In this document: positions 8,485-17,859 of the stretch, piece by piece
How the letters are laid out: the number at the start of each line of letters is the position of its first letter
Numbering within the stretch: the stretch's first letter is position 1
Source: Nocardia terpenica
GTDB taxonomy: Bacteria; Actinomycetota; Actinomycetes; Mycobacteriales; Mycobacteriaceae
Direction of reading: 5' to 3'
NCBI RefSeq assembly: GCF_013186535.1
Contig: NZ_JABMCZ010000003.1
Location: 2,352,924 to 2,416,923, forward strand
DNA: 64,000 nucleotides
Program-made: the position numbers and the translations under genes
The notes under the pieces: model-generated
Database searches by the model: none
Told to the model about the DNA's origin: nothing
Seen by the model: the letters and a program-made list of their open reading frames with translations, nothing else

Positions 8485-9733
8485 GATGACCGTTTTCGAA
8501 TCATTGGAATCGGACGTACGCGGTTACTGCCGGTCCTGGCCGACAGTGTTCGACACCGCCCGAGGCTCCTGGATCACGGACGCGGGCGGACGCGAGTACC
8601 TGGACTTCTTCGCCGGCGCCGGTGCGCTGAACTACGGCCACAACAATCCGGTGCTCAAGACGGCCCTGCTGGATTACATTGGGCGCGACGGCATTACGCA
8701 CGGCCTGGACATGGCCACCGTCGCCAAGCGGGAGCTGCTGGAAACCATCGAGCAGGTCCTGCTCGATCCGCGCGGACTCGATTACAAGGTGCAGTTCCCC
8801 GGACCGACCGGCGCGAACGCCGTCGAGGCCGCGCTCAAGCTGGCGCGCAAGGTGACCGGCCGCACCACGATTCTCAACTTCACCAACGCCTTCCACGGCA
8901 TGACGCTGGGCGCGCTGTCGGTCACCGGCAACGCGGCTAAGCGCGCCGGCGCGGGCGTGCCGCTGGTGCACGTGAATCCCATGCCCTACGACGGCTACCT
9001 GGACGGCGACGAGGGGCTGCAGTGGATGGCGCGGGCCCTCGACGACCACTCCTCGGGCGTGGACAAGCCCGCGGCGGTGATCGTGGAGACCGTGCAGGGC
9101 GAGGGCGGCGTCAATGTGGCGCGGCCGGAGTGGCTGCGGCAGCTGTCCGAATTGTGCTCGGCGCGTGGGATTCTGCTGATCGTCGACGATGTGCAGATGG
9201 GTTGCGGGCGTACCGGCCCGTTCTTCTCCTTCGAGATCGCCGGTATCACACCGGATATCGTGACGCTGTCGAAGTCGATCGGCGGCTACGGCATGCCGCT
9301 GGCGCTGGTGCTGATGCGCCGGGAGCTGGACCAGTGGGCGCCGGGTGAGCACAACGGCACCTTCCGGGGCAACAACCCCGCGTTCGTCACCGCCACGGTG
9401 GCGCTGGATCACTACTGGCGCGACGATCGCCTGACGTTGTCGACGATGGCCAAGGGTGAGCGAATCCATGCCGCGTTCGCGTCGTTGGCGGACACTTATG
9501 AGGGGGTGTCCACCCGCGGGCGCGGCCTGGTGCACGGGCTGGTGTTCGAGGACGCGTCGCAGGCCGGGAAGGTGAGCAGGATCGCCTTCGAGCAGGGGCT
9601 GCTGGTGGAGACCTCCGGCGCCGAGGATCAGGTGGTGAAGCTGCTCCCGCCGCTGACGATTACCGACGACGAACTGGACCACGGCCTGAGCATCCTGGGC
9701 CGGGCGGTCGAGACGGCCAGAGGAGGCAACTGA
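8471..9733 (+). CDS. ectB: Diaminobutyrate--2-oxoglutarate aminotransferase
   Basis: EctB converts aspartate-4-semialdehyde and glutamate to L-2,4-diaminobutyrate, the first committed step of ectoine synthesis. The 420-residue class III aminotransferase has FFAGAGALNYGHNNP near the N-terminus, the PLP-contact Asp in LLIVDDVQMGCGRTG and the PLP lysine in VTLSKSIGGYGMPLA. I chose the ATG at 8471 because it overlaps ectA, follows GAGAGGAAGG and gives the family's normal length. The frame is open further upstream inside ectA, but that extension has no EctB similarity. Confidence 0.97.
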   Translation: MTTAEMTVFESLESDVRGYCRSWPTVFDTARGSWITDAGGREYLDFFAGAGALNYGHNNPVLKTALLDYIGRDGITHGLDMATVAKRELLETIEQVLLDPRGLDYKVQFPGPTGANAVEAALKLARKVTGRTTILNFTNAFHGMTLGALSVTGNAAKRAGAGVPLVHVNPMPYDGYLDGDEGLQWMARALDDHSSGVDKPAAVIVETVQGEGGVNVARPEWLRQLSELCSARGILLIVDDVQMGCGRTGPFFSFEIAGITPDIVTLSKSIGGYGMPLALVLMRRELDQWAPGEHNGTFRGNNPAFVTATVALDHYWRDDRLTLSTMAKGERIHAAFASLADTYEGVSTRGRGLVHGLVFEDASQAGKVSRIAFEQGLLVETSGAEDQVVKLLPPLTITDDELDHGLSILGRAVETARGGN

Positions 9734-9735
9734 CA

Positions 9736-10128
9736 ATGATCGTGCGGACCACCGCGGAGATCACCGGCACCGACCGCGACGTGGCGGCCGAGGGTTGGCG
9801 CAGCAAGCGGATCGTGCTCGGCGGCGACGGCGTGGGATTCTCCTTCCACGAGACCACGATCCAGGCCGGGACGGTGCACGAGTTCCACTACGCCAACCAC
9901 ATCGAGGCGGTGTGGCTGGTCGAGGGTGAGGGCACGCTCACCGACCTCGACAACGACGTGACCTACGAGCTGGCCCCGGGCTCGATGTATCTGCTGGACG
10001 GGCACGAGCGCCACCGCCTCGAGACCCGCACGCAGATGCGGATGCTGTGCGTGTTCAACCCGCCGGTGACCGGCAAGGAGGTCCACGACGAGAACGGGGT
10101 CTACCCCTTGGTCGCGGTGGGCGAGTAA
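9736..10128 (+). CDS. ectC: L-ectoine synthase
   Basis: EctC is the cupin enzyme that closes N-gamma-acetyl-diaminobutyrate to the tetrahydropyrimidine ectoine. The 130-residue length is standard. Typical segments are MIVRTTAEITGTDRDVAAEG at the N-terminus, the substrate/metal region TVHEFHYANHIEAVWLVEGE and MYLLDGHERHRLETRT. The gene starts two bases after the ectB stop, with GAGGAGGCAAC as ribosome site. It acts in the cytoplasm, and the product is a compatible solute for salt and heat protection. Confidence 0.97.
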   Translation: MIVRTTAEITGTDRDVAAEGWRSKRIVLGGDGVGFSFHETTIQAGTVHEFHYANHIEAVWLVEGEGTLTDLDNDVTYELAPGSMYLLDGHERHRLETRTQMRMLCVFNPPVTGKEVHDENGVYPLVAVGE

Positions 10129-10154
10129 GTTCGGGTGAGGAGGAGAACACTGCA

Positions 10155-11036
10155 ATGACGTTGGCCGACAGTCGAATAGATCGCTACCCGACGCGCACCT
10201 CGGCGGCCGCTCCGCCGGGCGAGCGGACCGATCCCACGGTGTGGGGTGCGGTGACCGCGCCGGCGCTGGCGAGCTTCGACGCCGACGGATACGCGATCAT
10301 CGACGAGTTGCTGTCCACGGAGGAGGTGGCCGCCTTCTCCGCCGAGATCGACCGGCTGGCGGCCGATCCCGAGCTGCGCCTGGACGAGCGGGTGATCATC
10401 GAGAAGAAGTCGAACCGGGTGCGGTCGATCTTCGAGGTGCACCGGATCAGCGCCGCGGTGGCGGAGTTGGTGCGCGACGAGCGGGTGGTCGGGCTGGCCC
10501 GGCAGGTGCTCGGCTCGGAGGTGTACATCCATCAGAGCCGGGTGAACTACATGCCGGGCTTCGAGGGCACCGGGTTCTATTGGCACTCGGACTTCGAGAC
10601 CTGGCATGCGGAGGACGGGATGCCGTCGCCGCGGGCGTGCAGTCTGTCGATCGCGCTGACGGATAATTATCCGTTCAACGGGAGCCTGATGGTGATGCCC
10701 GGTTCGCATCGGACGTTCGTGCCGTGTCAGGGGGAGACCCCGGCCGACCATTATCGGGAGTCGTTGCGCGAGCAGCAGATCGGGGTGCCGTCGCACGAGC
10801 ACATCACCGAGCTGGCCGATCGGTACGGTATCGCGCAGTTCACCGGGGCGCGCGGGTCGGCGCTGCTGTTCGACTCGAATATCATGCACGGCTCCGGGAA
10901 CAACATCACCCCGTTCCCGCGGTCGAACATCTTCCTGGTGTTCAACAGCGTCGAGAACACGCTGAGCGAGCCGTATTCGGCGCCCGCGCGGCGCCCGACC
11001 TACATCGCGAGCCGGGACTTCGACCCGGTCCGCTAG
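10155..11036 (+). CDS. ectD: Ectoine 5-hydroxylase
   Basis: EctD is a non-haem Fe(II)/2-oxoglutarate dioxygenase of the PhyH family that turns ectoine into 5-hydroxyectoine. The 293-residue protein shows the signature FYWHSDFETWHAEDGMP, which supplies the first His and Asp iron ligands, followed by PGSHRTFVPCQGETP; the distal His lies in SNIMHGSGNN. I chose the ATG at 10155 because AGGAGGAGAAC precedes it. An upstream extension of the frame runs back into ectC and is not protein-like. It is the last gene of the operon and ends before a large hairpin. Confidence 0.96.
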   Translation: MTLADSRIDRYPTRTSAAAPPGERTDPTVWGAVTAPALASFDADGYAIIDELLSTEEVAAFSAEIDRLAADPELRLDERVIIEKKSNRVRSIFEVHRISAAVAELVRDERVVGLARQVLGSEVYIHQSRVNYMPGFEGTGFYWHSDFETWHAEDGMPSPRACSLSIALTDNYPFNGSLMVMPGSHRTFVPCQGETPADHYRESLREQQIGVPSHEHITELADRYGIAQFTGARGSALLFDSNIMHGSGNNITPFPRSNIFLVFNSVENTLSEPYSAPARRPTYIASRDFDPVR

Positions 11037-11089
11037 AAACCCACGCCCGGCCTCGCCGACTCAGCGGGACGACACTACCGGGCGTAGGC

Positions 11090-11134
11090 GATCGGCCCGG
11101 CCGTCCGAGGCGTCACCGGACGGCCGGGCCGATC
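11090..11134. terminator. Bidirectional terminator hairpin between ectD and the acyl-CoA dehydrogenase gene
   Basis: GATCGGCCCGGCCGTCC pairs perfectly with GGACGGCCGGGCCGATC across a 10-base loop. The hairpin lies between two convergent genes and includes the last six codons and stop of the minus-strand dehydrogenase gene. The same bases therefore encode IGPAVR and form the stem, so both transcripts can end here. Confidence 0.75.
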
Positions 11135-12249
11135 TGTAGGGCCGCGTACCGCGCGATGTGCTGGTCGGTCGTGCCCCACTCGTACTGAATGGCGGTGAGC
11201 CGCTTGAAGTAGTGGCCGATGGCCAGTTCCTCGGTCATGCCCATGGCGCCGTGCAGCTGGACCGCGTGCTGGCCGATGAAGCGGGCGGCGCGGCCGATGG
11301 TGGCCTTGGCGGCGGCCGCCGCGCGAGCGCGGGCGGTCGGGTCGGCGTCGAGCTTCAGCGTGACCAGATACGTTGCGGCAATGGACTGTTCGAGCTCCAG
11401 GTGCATATCGACCAGGCGGTGCGCCAGCACCTGGAAGCTGCCGATCGGCACGCCGAACTGGCGGCGCTGCTTGGCGTAGTCGACGGTGTCGGCGAGGACG
11501 CGGCGCATGCCGCCGACCGCCTCGGCCGCTATCGCCGCCACCGCCTCGTCGACGGCGCGCGCCAGCGAATCATCCGCGCCGCCTTCGGTTCCCAGCAGCG
11601 CATCGGCCGGGACGCGCACCCCGTCGAGCAGCACGTCGGCGGCGCTGCGGTCGTCGATGGTGCGGTAGGGGTGCAGGGTGAGCCCGGGGGTACCGGCCGC
11701 CACCACGAACAGCGACAGCCCCGCGGCGTCGGCGGTGCGCGTGGTGACGAGCAGGTGGGTCGCCAGCGGCGCGGTGGTCACCACCGTCTTCGCGCCGTCG
11801 AGCACCCACGAATCGCCCTCGCGCCGAGCCGATGTCGACACCCGCCGCACGTCGTAGCCCGAATCCTCCTCCAGCGCCGCGAATGCCGTGATCACCTCGC
11901 CGGAAACGATGCCGCGCAACAGCGATGCGGCGCGCTCGCCCCCGGCGCGGCGCAGCAGCCCGCCGCCGAGCACCACGGTGTCCACGTACGGCTCCACCAC
12001 CAGCGCCGCGCCCAGCGCCTCGGCGATGATCATCGTCTCGACCGGTCCGCCGCCGAATCCGCCCGCGCTGTCGGGCAATCCGGCGCCGAGGATGCCGACC
12101 TCGGCGGCGAGGGCGTGCCAGATCTCCGGCTGCCATCCGGCGCCCAGGCGGGCCGCGGCCCTGCTCTGCTCCAGGTCGTAGCGGGTCGCCAGAAACTCGG
12201 TGACGGTGTCACGGAGCAGTTGCTGTTCGGCGGTGAGTTCGAAGTCCAT
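11113..12249 (-). CDS. Acyl-CoA dehydrogenase (FadE-type), smaller partner
   Basis: This 378-residue flavoprotein belongs to the acyl-CoA dehydrogenase family. Evidence is the N-terminal helix MDFELTAEQQLLRDTVTEFL, a middle strand domain around VLDGAKTVVTTAPLATHLLV, and the C-terminal RRQFGVPIGSFQVLAHRLVD with QLHGAMGMTEEL. It starts three bases after the stop of the larger dehydrogenase gene. Paired FadE genes of this kind often form alpha2beta2 heterotetramers that oxidise steroid or unusual acyl-CoA side chains. The exact substrate cannot be read. The usual catalytic Glu position is not obvious, as in many heteromeric partners. Confidence 0.9.
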   Translation of the reverse strand: MDFELTAEQQLLRDTVTEFLATRYDLEQSRAAARLGAGWQPEIWHALAAEVGILGAGLPDSAGGFGGGPVETMIIAEALGAALVVEPYVDTVVLGGGLLRRAGGERAASLLRGIVSGEVITAFAALEEDSGYDVRRVSTSARREGDSWVLDGAKTVVTTAPLATHLLVTTRTADAAGLSLFVVAAGTPGLTLHPYRTIDDRSAADVLLDGVRVPADALLGTEGGADDSLARAVDEAVAAIAAEAVGGMRRVLADTVDYAKQRRQFGVPIGSFQVLAHRLVDMHLELEQSIAATYLVTLKLDADPTARARAAAAAKATIGRAARFIGQHAVQLHGAMGMTEELAIGHYFKRLTAIQYEWGTTDQHIARYAALQIGPAVR

Positions 12250-12252
12250 CGG

Positions 12253-13491
12253 TCACAGTCCCAGGGTTGCCTTGGCGATGATGTTGCGCTGAATCTCGTT
12301 GCTACCGGCGTAGATCGAGCCGGCCCGGTCGTTGAGGTACCGCAGCGGCGCCACCGCCTGCCACGGTTCGCCGCTGACGTATCCGTCGGCGGGCGGCACA
12401 TACGCGGCGATCGGCCCGCCGGGCATGGTGGCGTGCGGCTGATACACCCGCCCGCGCGGCCCGGCGGCCGTGAGCGCCAATTCGGTGAGCCGCTGGCTCA
12501 GTTCGGTGCCCAGGATCTTCAGCATCGAGGCCGCGGGGCCCGGATTCCGGCCGCGCGAGATCGCCGACATGGTCCGGTATTCCAGGATCTCCAGCACGTC
12601 CGCGCGGATGCGGGCGTCGGCGAGCCGGGCCGCGAAGGCCGGATCGTCCAGCAGCGCACCGCCGTCCGGCCCGGGCCGGGTCGCGGCCTGGGCGGCCAGC
12701 CCCTCGGCCAGCACCTGCAGCGTGGGGCCGTAGGCCGCGCCGCCGCGCTCGAAGTTCAGCAGATATTTGGCCACGGTCCAGCCGTCGTCGACGCGGCCCA
12801 GCACGTTCGCCCGCGGCACCCGGACCTGGTCGAAGAAGACCTGGTTCTGCACCTGCTCGCCGGAGGTCATCACCAGCGGGCGCACCCGAATGCCCGACGT
12901 GGTCATGTCGATGAGCACGAAGGTGATGCCCTGCTGTTTGCGCTCGCCGCGGGAGGTGCGGACCAGGCAGAAGATCCAATTCGCCGCCGTCGCGTGGGTG
13001 GTCCAGATCTTGCTGCCCGTGCACACCAGATCGTCGCCGTCGGCCACGGCCGCCATGGTCAGCGCGGCCAGGTCCGACCCGGCCTCCGGCTCGGAGTAGC
13101 CCTGGCAGAAGAAGACCTCGCCGGTGAGGATGCGCGGCAGGAAGTATGCCTGCTGCGCCGCGGTCCCGAACGCGATGATCGCGTGCGCCACCATCCGAAT
13201 ACCCATGGGGGACAGGGCCGGTGCGCCCGCGAGCGTGGATTCGCGGTCGAAGATGTAGTGCTGGGCGGGGCTCCAGTCGCAGCCGCCGTGCTGCACCGGC
13301 CAGGCCGGGGCCGCCCAGCCGCGCGCGTGCAGGATGCGCTGCCACCGCATGCTGGCCTCGTGGTCGGGGTAGACGCTGGTGGCGAGCCGCCCGGCGCGGC
13401 GGAGGTCTGGGGTCAGGTGCTCGTCCAGGAAGCGCCGCACCTCGTCGCGAAACGCCAGATCGGTGGGTGACCAGTCCAGATCCACGGGCAA
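12253..13491 (-). CDS. Acyl-CoA dehydrogenase (FadE-type), larger partner
   Basis: This 412-residue acyl-CoA dehydrogenase is the promoter-proximal member of the pair. It has an N-terminal FRDEVRRFLDEHLTP helix, the FAD-contact region FFCQGYSEPEAGSDLAALTM, TGSKIWTTHATAANWIFCLV, and near the C-terminus GSIYAGSNEIQRNIIAKATL. The last motif is typical of the FadE members that act on steroid-like or branched acyl-CoAs. An ATG with a nearby GGAG-like site (AAGGAGTTGCCCGTGG) opens the gene. Substrate and role in lipid or sterol side-chain breakdown are inferred from the family. Confidence 0.92.
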   Translation of the reverse strand: MPVDLDWSPTDLAFRDEVRRFLDEHLTPDLRRAGRLATSVYPDHEASMRWQRILHARGWAAPAWPVQHGGCDWSPAQHYIFDRESTLAGAPALSPMGIRMVAHAIIAFGTAAQQAYFLPRILTGEVFFCQGYSEPEAGSDLAALTMAAVADGDDLVCTGSKIWTTHATAANWIFCLVRTSRGERKQQGITFVLIDMTTSGIRVRPLVMTSGEQVQNQVFFDQVRVPRANVLGRVDDGWTVAKYLLNFERGGAAYGPTLQVLAEGLAAQAATRPGPDGGALLDDPAFAARLADARIRADVLEILEYRTMSAISRGRNPGPAASMLKILGTELSQRLTELALTAAGPRGRVYQPHATMPGGPIAAYVPPADGYVSGEPWQAVAPLRYLNDRAGSIYAGSNEIQRNIIAKATLGL

Positions 13492-13691
13492 CTCCTTGTG
13501 CGATAAATGTTGCCCTACCTTCTCATTTACTCACGCCCGAGCGCAAATGGTCGTTAACTTAATGGCTCGCGACCTCCCACTGTGGGCTGAGGGTGGGTGC
13601 GGGTGTTCGGCGCGGCGATTCCGGCGTGTCGAGCACGAATTTCCCGCCGTAGCTTGCGATCTTGACGGCGATGTGGGGAAAGATGTTCGGC

Positions 13692-14132
13692 ATGTTCGCA
13701 TCTCGAGTGTCCCGTTCGCTGTTGCGTGCCGTCCCCGCGGTGCTCCTCGCCGTCATTGCCGCAGCCACCTTCACCGCGGTCGGCGGGGTCGCCACCGCCG
13801 CGCCGATGCCCGCAATCCCCGGCATCCCGAGCGTCGTGCACAAGCTGGCGTTCGTGCCCGGCCAGAACACCTGCGGCGCCAGCGGCAGCATCGCCGGCGG
13901 CCAGGGTGACAGCTACGCGATCTCCACCGCGCCCGGGCAGCACCTGGCCTTCGACATCACCTCCCAGAACAACAACGCCGCCGTGTCGGTGGCCCCGCTG
14001 GTCGGCCCGCAGATCGCCGCCGGGGTGCCGCACGCCGACATCGACGACGCCAACGGCGCCGACTACCAGATCGAGGTGACCTCCACCGACGGCAACGCCG
14101 CCGACTACACCCTGACCGTCACCCTGTCCTGA
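13692..14132 (+). CDS. Small exported protein of unknown function
   Basis: This protein of about 146 residues has a classical signal peptide: basic SRVSRSLLR, then a hydrophobic run ending GVATAAPMP. I picked the ATG at 13692 because GGGGAAAG lies nine bases upstream; earlier in-frame TTG/ATG codons add up to ten residues. The mature part (about 105 residues) has two segments rich in small residues, HLAFDITSQNNNAAVSVAPL and ADYTLTVTLS, that suggest a beta-sandwich. I do not recognise the family. Its 3' end is about 90 bases before smc, without an obvious terminator. Confidence 0.7.
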   Translation: MFASRVSRSLLRAVPAVLLAVIAAATFTAVGGVATAAPMPAIPGIPSVVHKLAFVPGQNTCGASGSIAGGQGDSYAISTAPGQHLAFDITSQNNNAAVSVAPLVGPQIAAGVPHADIDDANGADYQIEVTSTDGNAADYTLTVTLS

Positions 14133-14220
14133 TTCCCGCTCCCGCATCCGAGCAGCCGGGCGAACATATTCGCCCGGCATACTCGGAGCAACGGGGCTGG
14201 ACACGGTAGCCTGGCGTGCT

Positions 14221-17200
14221 GTGCACCTGAAGAGTCTGACGCTGAAGGGCTTCAAATCCTTCGCGTCCGCGACGACCCTGCGCTTCGAGCCGGGCATCAC
14301 CTGCGTGGTGGGCCCCAACGGCTCCGGCAAGTCGAACGTCGTCGACGCGCTCAGCTGGGTGATGGGTGAACAGGGCGCGAAGGCCCTGCGCGGCGGGAAG
14401 ATGCAGGACGTCATCTTCGCCGGCACCTCCGGCCGCGCCCCGCTGGGCCGCGCCGAGGTCACGCTGACCATCGACAACTCCGACGGCGCACTGCCCATCG
14501 AATACTCCGAGGTCTCCATCACCCGGCGCATGTTCCGCGACGGCGCCGGCGAATACGAGATCAACGGCAGCTCCTGCCGCCTGATGGACGTGCAGGAACT
14601 GCTCAGCGACTCCGGCATCGGCCGGGAGATGCACGTCATCGTCGGTCAGGGGCAGCTGTCGGCGATCCTGGAATCGCGTCCCGAGGACCGCCGCGCCTTC
14701 ATCGAGGAGGCGGCCGGTGTGCTCAAGCATCGCCGTCGCAAGGAGAAGGCGGTCCGCAAGCTGGAGGCCATGCAGGCCAACCTGGCCCGCCTCACCGACC
14801 TCACCACCGAACTGCGCCGCCAGCTCAAGCCGCTGGGCCGGCAGGCCGAGGTCGCCCGCCGCGCCGCCACCGTGCAGGCCGATCTGCGCGACGCCCGGCT
14901 GCGCCTGGCCGCCGACGATCTGGTCACCCGCCGCCGCGAGCTGGAGAGCCAGCAGAGCAAGGAAGCCTTCGCCCGCGAGCAGCAGATCAACGTCCAGACC
15001 GAGCTCGACGCCGCCAATGCCGCACTGGCGCAGCAGGAATTCCAGCTCTCCCGGCTGACGCCGGGCGCCGAGGCCGCCGCGCAGACCTGGTTCCAGCTCT
15101 CGGCGCTGGTGGAGCGCGTCAATGCCACCATCCGGATCGCCCGCGACCGCGCCCGCAACCTGACCATCGAGCAGCCCACCGGCACCGGGCGCGATCCCGA
15201 ACAGCTCGAGGCCGAGGCCGCGCGGGTCGAGGCCGAGGAGGCCGAGCTGCTGGAGGCGGTCGAGATCGCAACCGAGACACTGGAAGCCGCCCGCGATCAG
15301 CTGCACGAGCGCGAGCAGGCCGCCAAGGCCGCCGAACAGGCGCACCTGGCCGCGGTGCGCGCCATCGCCGACCGCCGCGAGGGCCTGGCCCGGCTGTCGG
15401 GCCAGGTCGACAACCTGCGCACCCGCGCCCAGTCCGCGGACAGCGAGATCGCCCGGTTGTCCGCGGCGCTGGCGGAGGCGCGGCTGCGCGGCGAGTCCGC
15501 CGAGGCCGAATTCGAGTCCGTGCAGGCCGAATTGAGCGAACTCGACGCGGGGGAGGAGAGCCTGGACGCGGCCTACGAACACGCCGCGCAGGCGCTCGAG
15601 CTTGCCGAGGAGCGCGTCGCCGAACTGCGCGAGAAGGACCGCGAGGCCAGCAAGAAGGTCGCCTCGCTGACCGCGCGCATCGAGGCGCTGACCATGGGCC
15701 TGGCCCGCCGGGACGGCGGCGCCTGGCTGCTCGAACATCGCGGCGACGGCCTGCTCGGCCCGCTGTCGGCAATGCTGCGGGTACACAACGGATTCGAGGT
15801 CGCCGCCGCCGCCGCCCTCGGCCCCCTCGCCGACGCCGTGGCCGCCGGAAGCGGCGACGCCGCGCACGCCGCCCTGCGCGCCCTGCGCGAGGCCGACGGG
15901 GGCCGCGCCGCCCTGGTGTTCGGTGGCGCGGCAGCGGCTGGTTCCGGTCTACATGAGGTCGGCGGTGGGAATCGTGGTGCGCTGCCCGGCTCGGCGCGTT
16001 GGCTCGCGGATGTCGTGGACTGCTCGGACGCTGTGCGCGAGGGTATTTCGGCGTTGACCGCTCGCACGGTGGTGGTCGACGATCTCGCCGCGGCGACGGA
16101 AGTGCTTGCGGGGCAGCCGGAGCTGCGGGTGGTCACCCGCGACGGCGATCTCGCCGGGACCGGGTGGGTGGTCGGCGGCTCCGATCGCGCGCCCAGCCAG
16201 CTCGAGATCCAGGCCGATATCGATTCCGCCCGCGGCGAATTGGAGTCCTGGCAGCGGCAGGCGGGGGAGCTGGAGGCGGCGCTGGCGGGGGCGCTGGCCG
16301 AGCAGACCGACCGCAAGGAATCGGTCGATCAGGCGCTGCTGGCGCTGCACGAATCCGATCAGGCGCTGGTCTCGATCTACGACCGGCTGGGGCGGCTCGG
16401 CGAGGCCGCGCGCAGCGCGCAGACCGAATCCGAGCGGCTGCTGGCCCAGCGCGCCGAGGCCGAGACCGCCCGCGACGCCAACTCCGACCGGCTCGCCGAG
16501 CTCGAGCAGCGGCTGCGGCACGCGGAATCCGAACAGTCGGACCTGGATTCGGACTCCGACGCGGGCACCGAGACCGCCGGTCAGGAGCGCGAGGAGGCCG
16601 CCGCCGCGCTGGCGGAGGCCCGCGCCATGGAGGTGGAGGCGCGGCTGGCCGTGCGCACCGCCGAGGAACGCGCGGAATCGGTGCGGGGCAAGGCGGATTC
16701 GCTGCGCCGCGCCGCCCGCGCCGAACGCGACTCCCGCGCCCGCGCCGAACGCGCCCAGGCCGCGCGGCGGCGGGCCGCCGAGGTCGCCGCGGTGGTCGCC
16801 GAGTCCGCCGAACGCGTTGCCGCCGAACTGGAAACGGTGGTGGCCGAGGCCGCCGCCCGCCGCGACGACCTGGTGCGCCGCCGCACCGAATGCGCCGCGC
16901 AGGTCGACCAGACCAAGGAGCGCACCCGCGCCCTGTCCGCCCAGCTGACCCAGCTCACCGACGCCGTGCACCGCGACGAGGTGGCCCGCGCCCAATCCGC
17001 GCTGCGCATCGAGCAATTGGAGCAGACCATCGGCGAGCAGTTCGGCATCGCGCTGGACGACCTCATCGCCGAATACGGCCCGCACGTGCCGATGCCGCCG
17101 TCCGCGCTGGAGATGCAGGAGTACGAGCAGGCGCGCGAGCGCGGTGACCAGGTCAGCCAGCCGCAGCCGATGCCCTTCGACCGCGCCTCCCAGGAGCGCC

Positions 17201-17853
17201 GCGCCAAGCGCGCCGAGAAGGACCTCACCACCCTGGGCAAGGTGAATCCCCTTGCGCTGGAGGAGTTCGCGGCCCTCGAGGAGCGCTACAACTTCCTGGC
17301 CACCCAGCTCGAGGACGTCCGCAAGGCCCGCCAGGACCTGCTGGACGTGGTGGCCGAGGTCGACGCGCGCATCCTGCAGGTGTTCACCGAGGCATATCAG
17401 GATGTAGAGCGGGAGTTTGTCCAGGTCTTCGCCAAACTGTTCCCCGGCGGCGAGGGCCGGTTGCTGCTCACCGATCCGAGCGACATGCTGGCCACCGGCA
17501 TCGAGGTGGAGGCGCGCCCGCCGGGCAAGAAGGTCAAGCGGCTGTCGCTGCTGTCCGGCGGCGAGAAGTCGCTCACGGCGGTGGCCCTGCTGGTGGCCAT
17601 CTTCCGCGCCCGCCCCTCACCGTTCTATGTGATGGACGAGGTCGAGGCGGCGCTCGACGACACCAACCTGCGCCGCCTCATCGGCCTGTTCGAGCAGCTG
17701 CGCGACCGCAGCCAGCTGATCGTCATCACCCACCAGAAGCCGACCATGGAGATCGCCGACGCCCTCTACGGCGTCAGCATGCGCGGCGACGGCATCACCC
17801 AGGTGATCTCCCAGCGGATGCGGGGGGAGAACCTGGTGGGTTCTCCCGCCTGA
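14221..17853 (+). CDS. smc: Chromosome segregation protein SMC
   Basis: SMC is the condensin ATPase that compacts and segregates the chromosome with ScpA/ScpB. The 1210-residue protein has the N-terminal Walker A GPNGSGKSN at residues 31-39, Q-loop VMGEQGAKALRGGKMQDVIF, long coiled coils on either side of a hinge (about 500-680, with AAAAALGPLADAV), the signature SLLSGGEKSL at about 1110 and Walker B FYVMDEVEAALDD at 1135. The start is GTG. In mycobacteria smc is followed directly by ftsY; here several other genes intervene. Confidence 0.98.
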   Translation: MHLKSLTLKGFKSFASATTLRFEPGITCVVGPNGSGKSNVVDALSWVMGEQGAKALRGGKMQDVIFAGTSGRAPLGRAEVTLTIDNSDGALPIEYSEVSITRRMFRDGAGEYEINGSSCRLMDVQELLSDSGIGREMHVIVGQGQLSAILESRPEDRRAFIEEAAGVLKHRRRKEKAVRKLEAMQANLARLTDLTTELRRQLKPLGRQAEVARRAATVQADLRDARLRLAADDLVTRRRELESQQSKEAFAREQQINVQTELDAANAALAQQEFQLSRLTPGAEAAAQTWFQLSALVERVNATIRIARDRARNLTIEQPTGTGRDPEQLEAEAARVEAEEAELLEAVEIATETLEAARDQLHEREQAAKAAEQAHLAAVRAIADRREGLARLSGQVDNLRTRAQSADSEIARLSAALAEARLRGESAEAEFESVQAELSELDAGEESLDAAYEHAAQALELAEERVAELREKDREASKKVASLTARIEALTMGLARRDGGAWLLEHRGDGLLGPLSAMLRVHNGFEVAAAAALGPLADAVAAGSGDAAHAALRALREADGGRAALVFGGAAAAGSGLHEVGGGNRGALPGSARWLADVVDCSDAVREGISALTARTVVVDDLAAATEVLAGQPELRVVTRDGDLAGTGWVVGGSDRAPSQLEIQADIDSARGELESWQRQAGELEAALAGALAEQTDRKESVDQALLALHESDQALVSIYDRLGRLGEAARSAQTESERLLAQRAEAETARDANSDRLAELEQRLRHAESEQSDLDSDSDAGTETAGQEREEAAAALAEARAMEVEARLAVRTAEERAESVRGKADSLRRAARAERDSRARAERAQAARRRAAEVAAVVAESAERVAAELETVVAEAAARRDDLVRRRTECAAQVDQTKERTRALSAQLTQLTDAVHRDEVARAQSALRIEQLEQTIGEQFGIALDDLIAEYGPHVPMPPSALEMQEYEQARERGDQVSQPQPMPFDRASQERRAKRAEKDLTTLGKVNPLALEEFAALEERYNFLATQLEDVRKARQDLLDVVAEVDARILQVFTEAYQDVEREFVQVFAKLFPGGEGRLLLTDPSDMLATGIEVEARPPGKKVKRLSLLSGGEKSLTAVALLVAIFRARPSPFYVMDEVEAALDDTNLRRLIGLFEQLRDRSQLIVITHQKPTMEIADALYGVSMRGDGITQVISQRMRGENLVGSPA

Positions 17854-17859
17854 TCCCTC

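Noticed and set aside
11158..13470. A 770-residue open frame opposite the two acyl-CoA dehydrogenase genes
   Set aside because: The minus-strand genes have clear family motifs; this frame is their complement and has biased low-information sequence.
13554..14639. A minus-strand gene over the start of smc
   Set aside because: It runs opposite the conserved SMC N-terminus and the exported-protein gene; its sequence is low in information.
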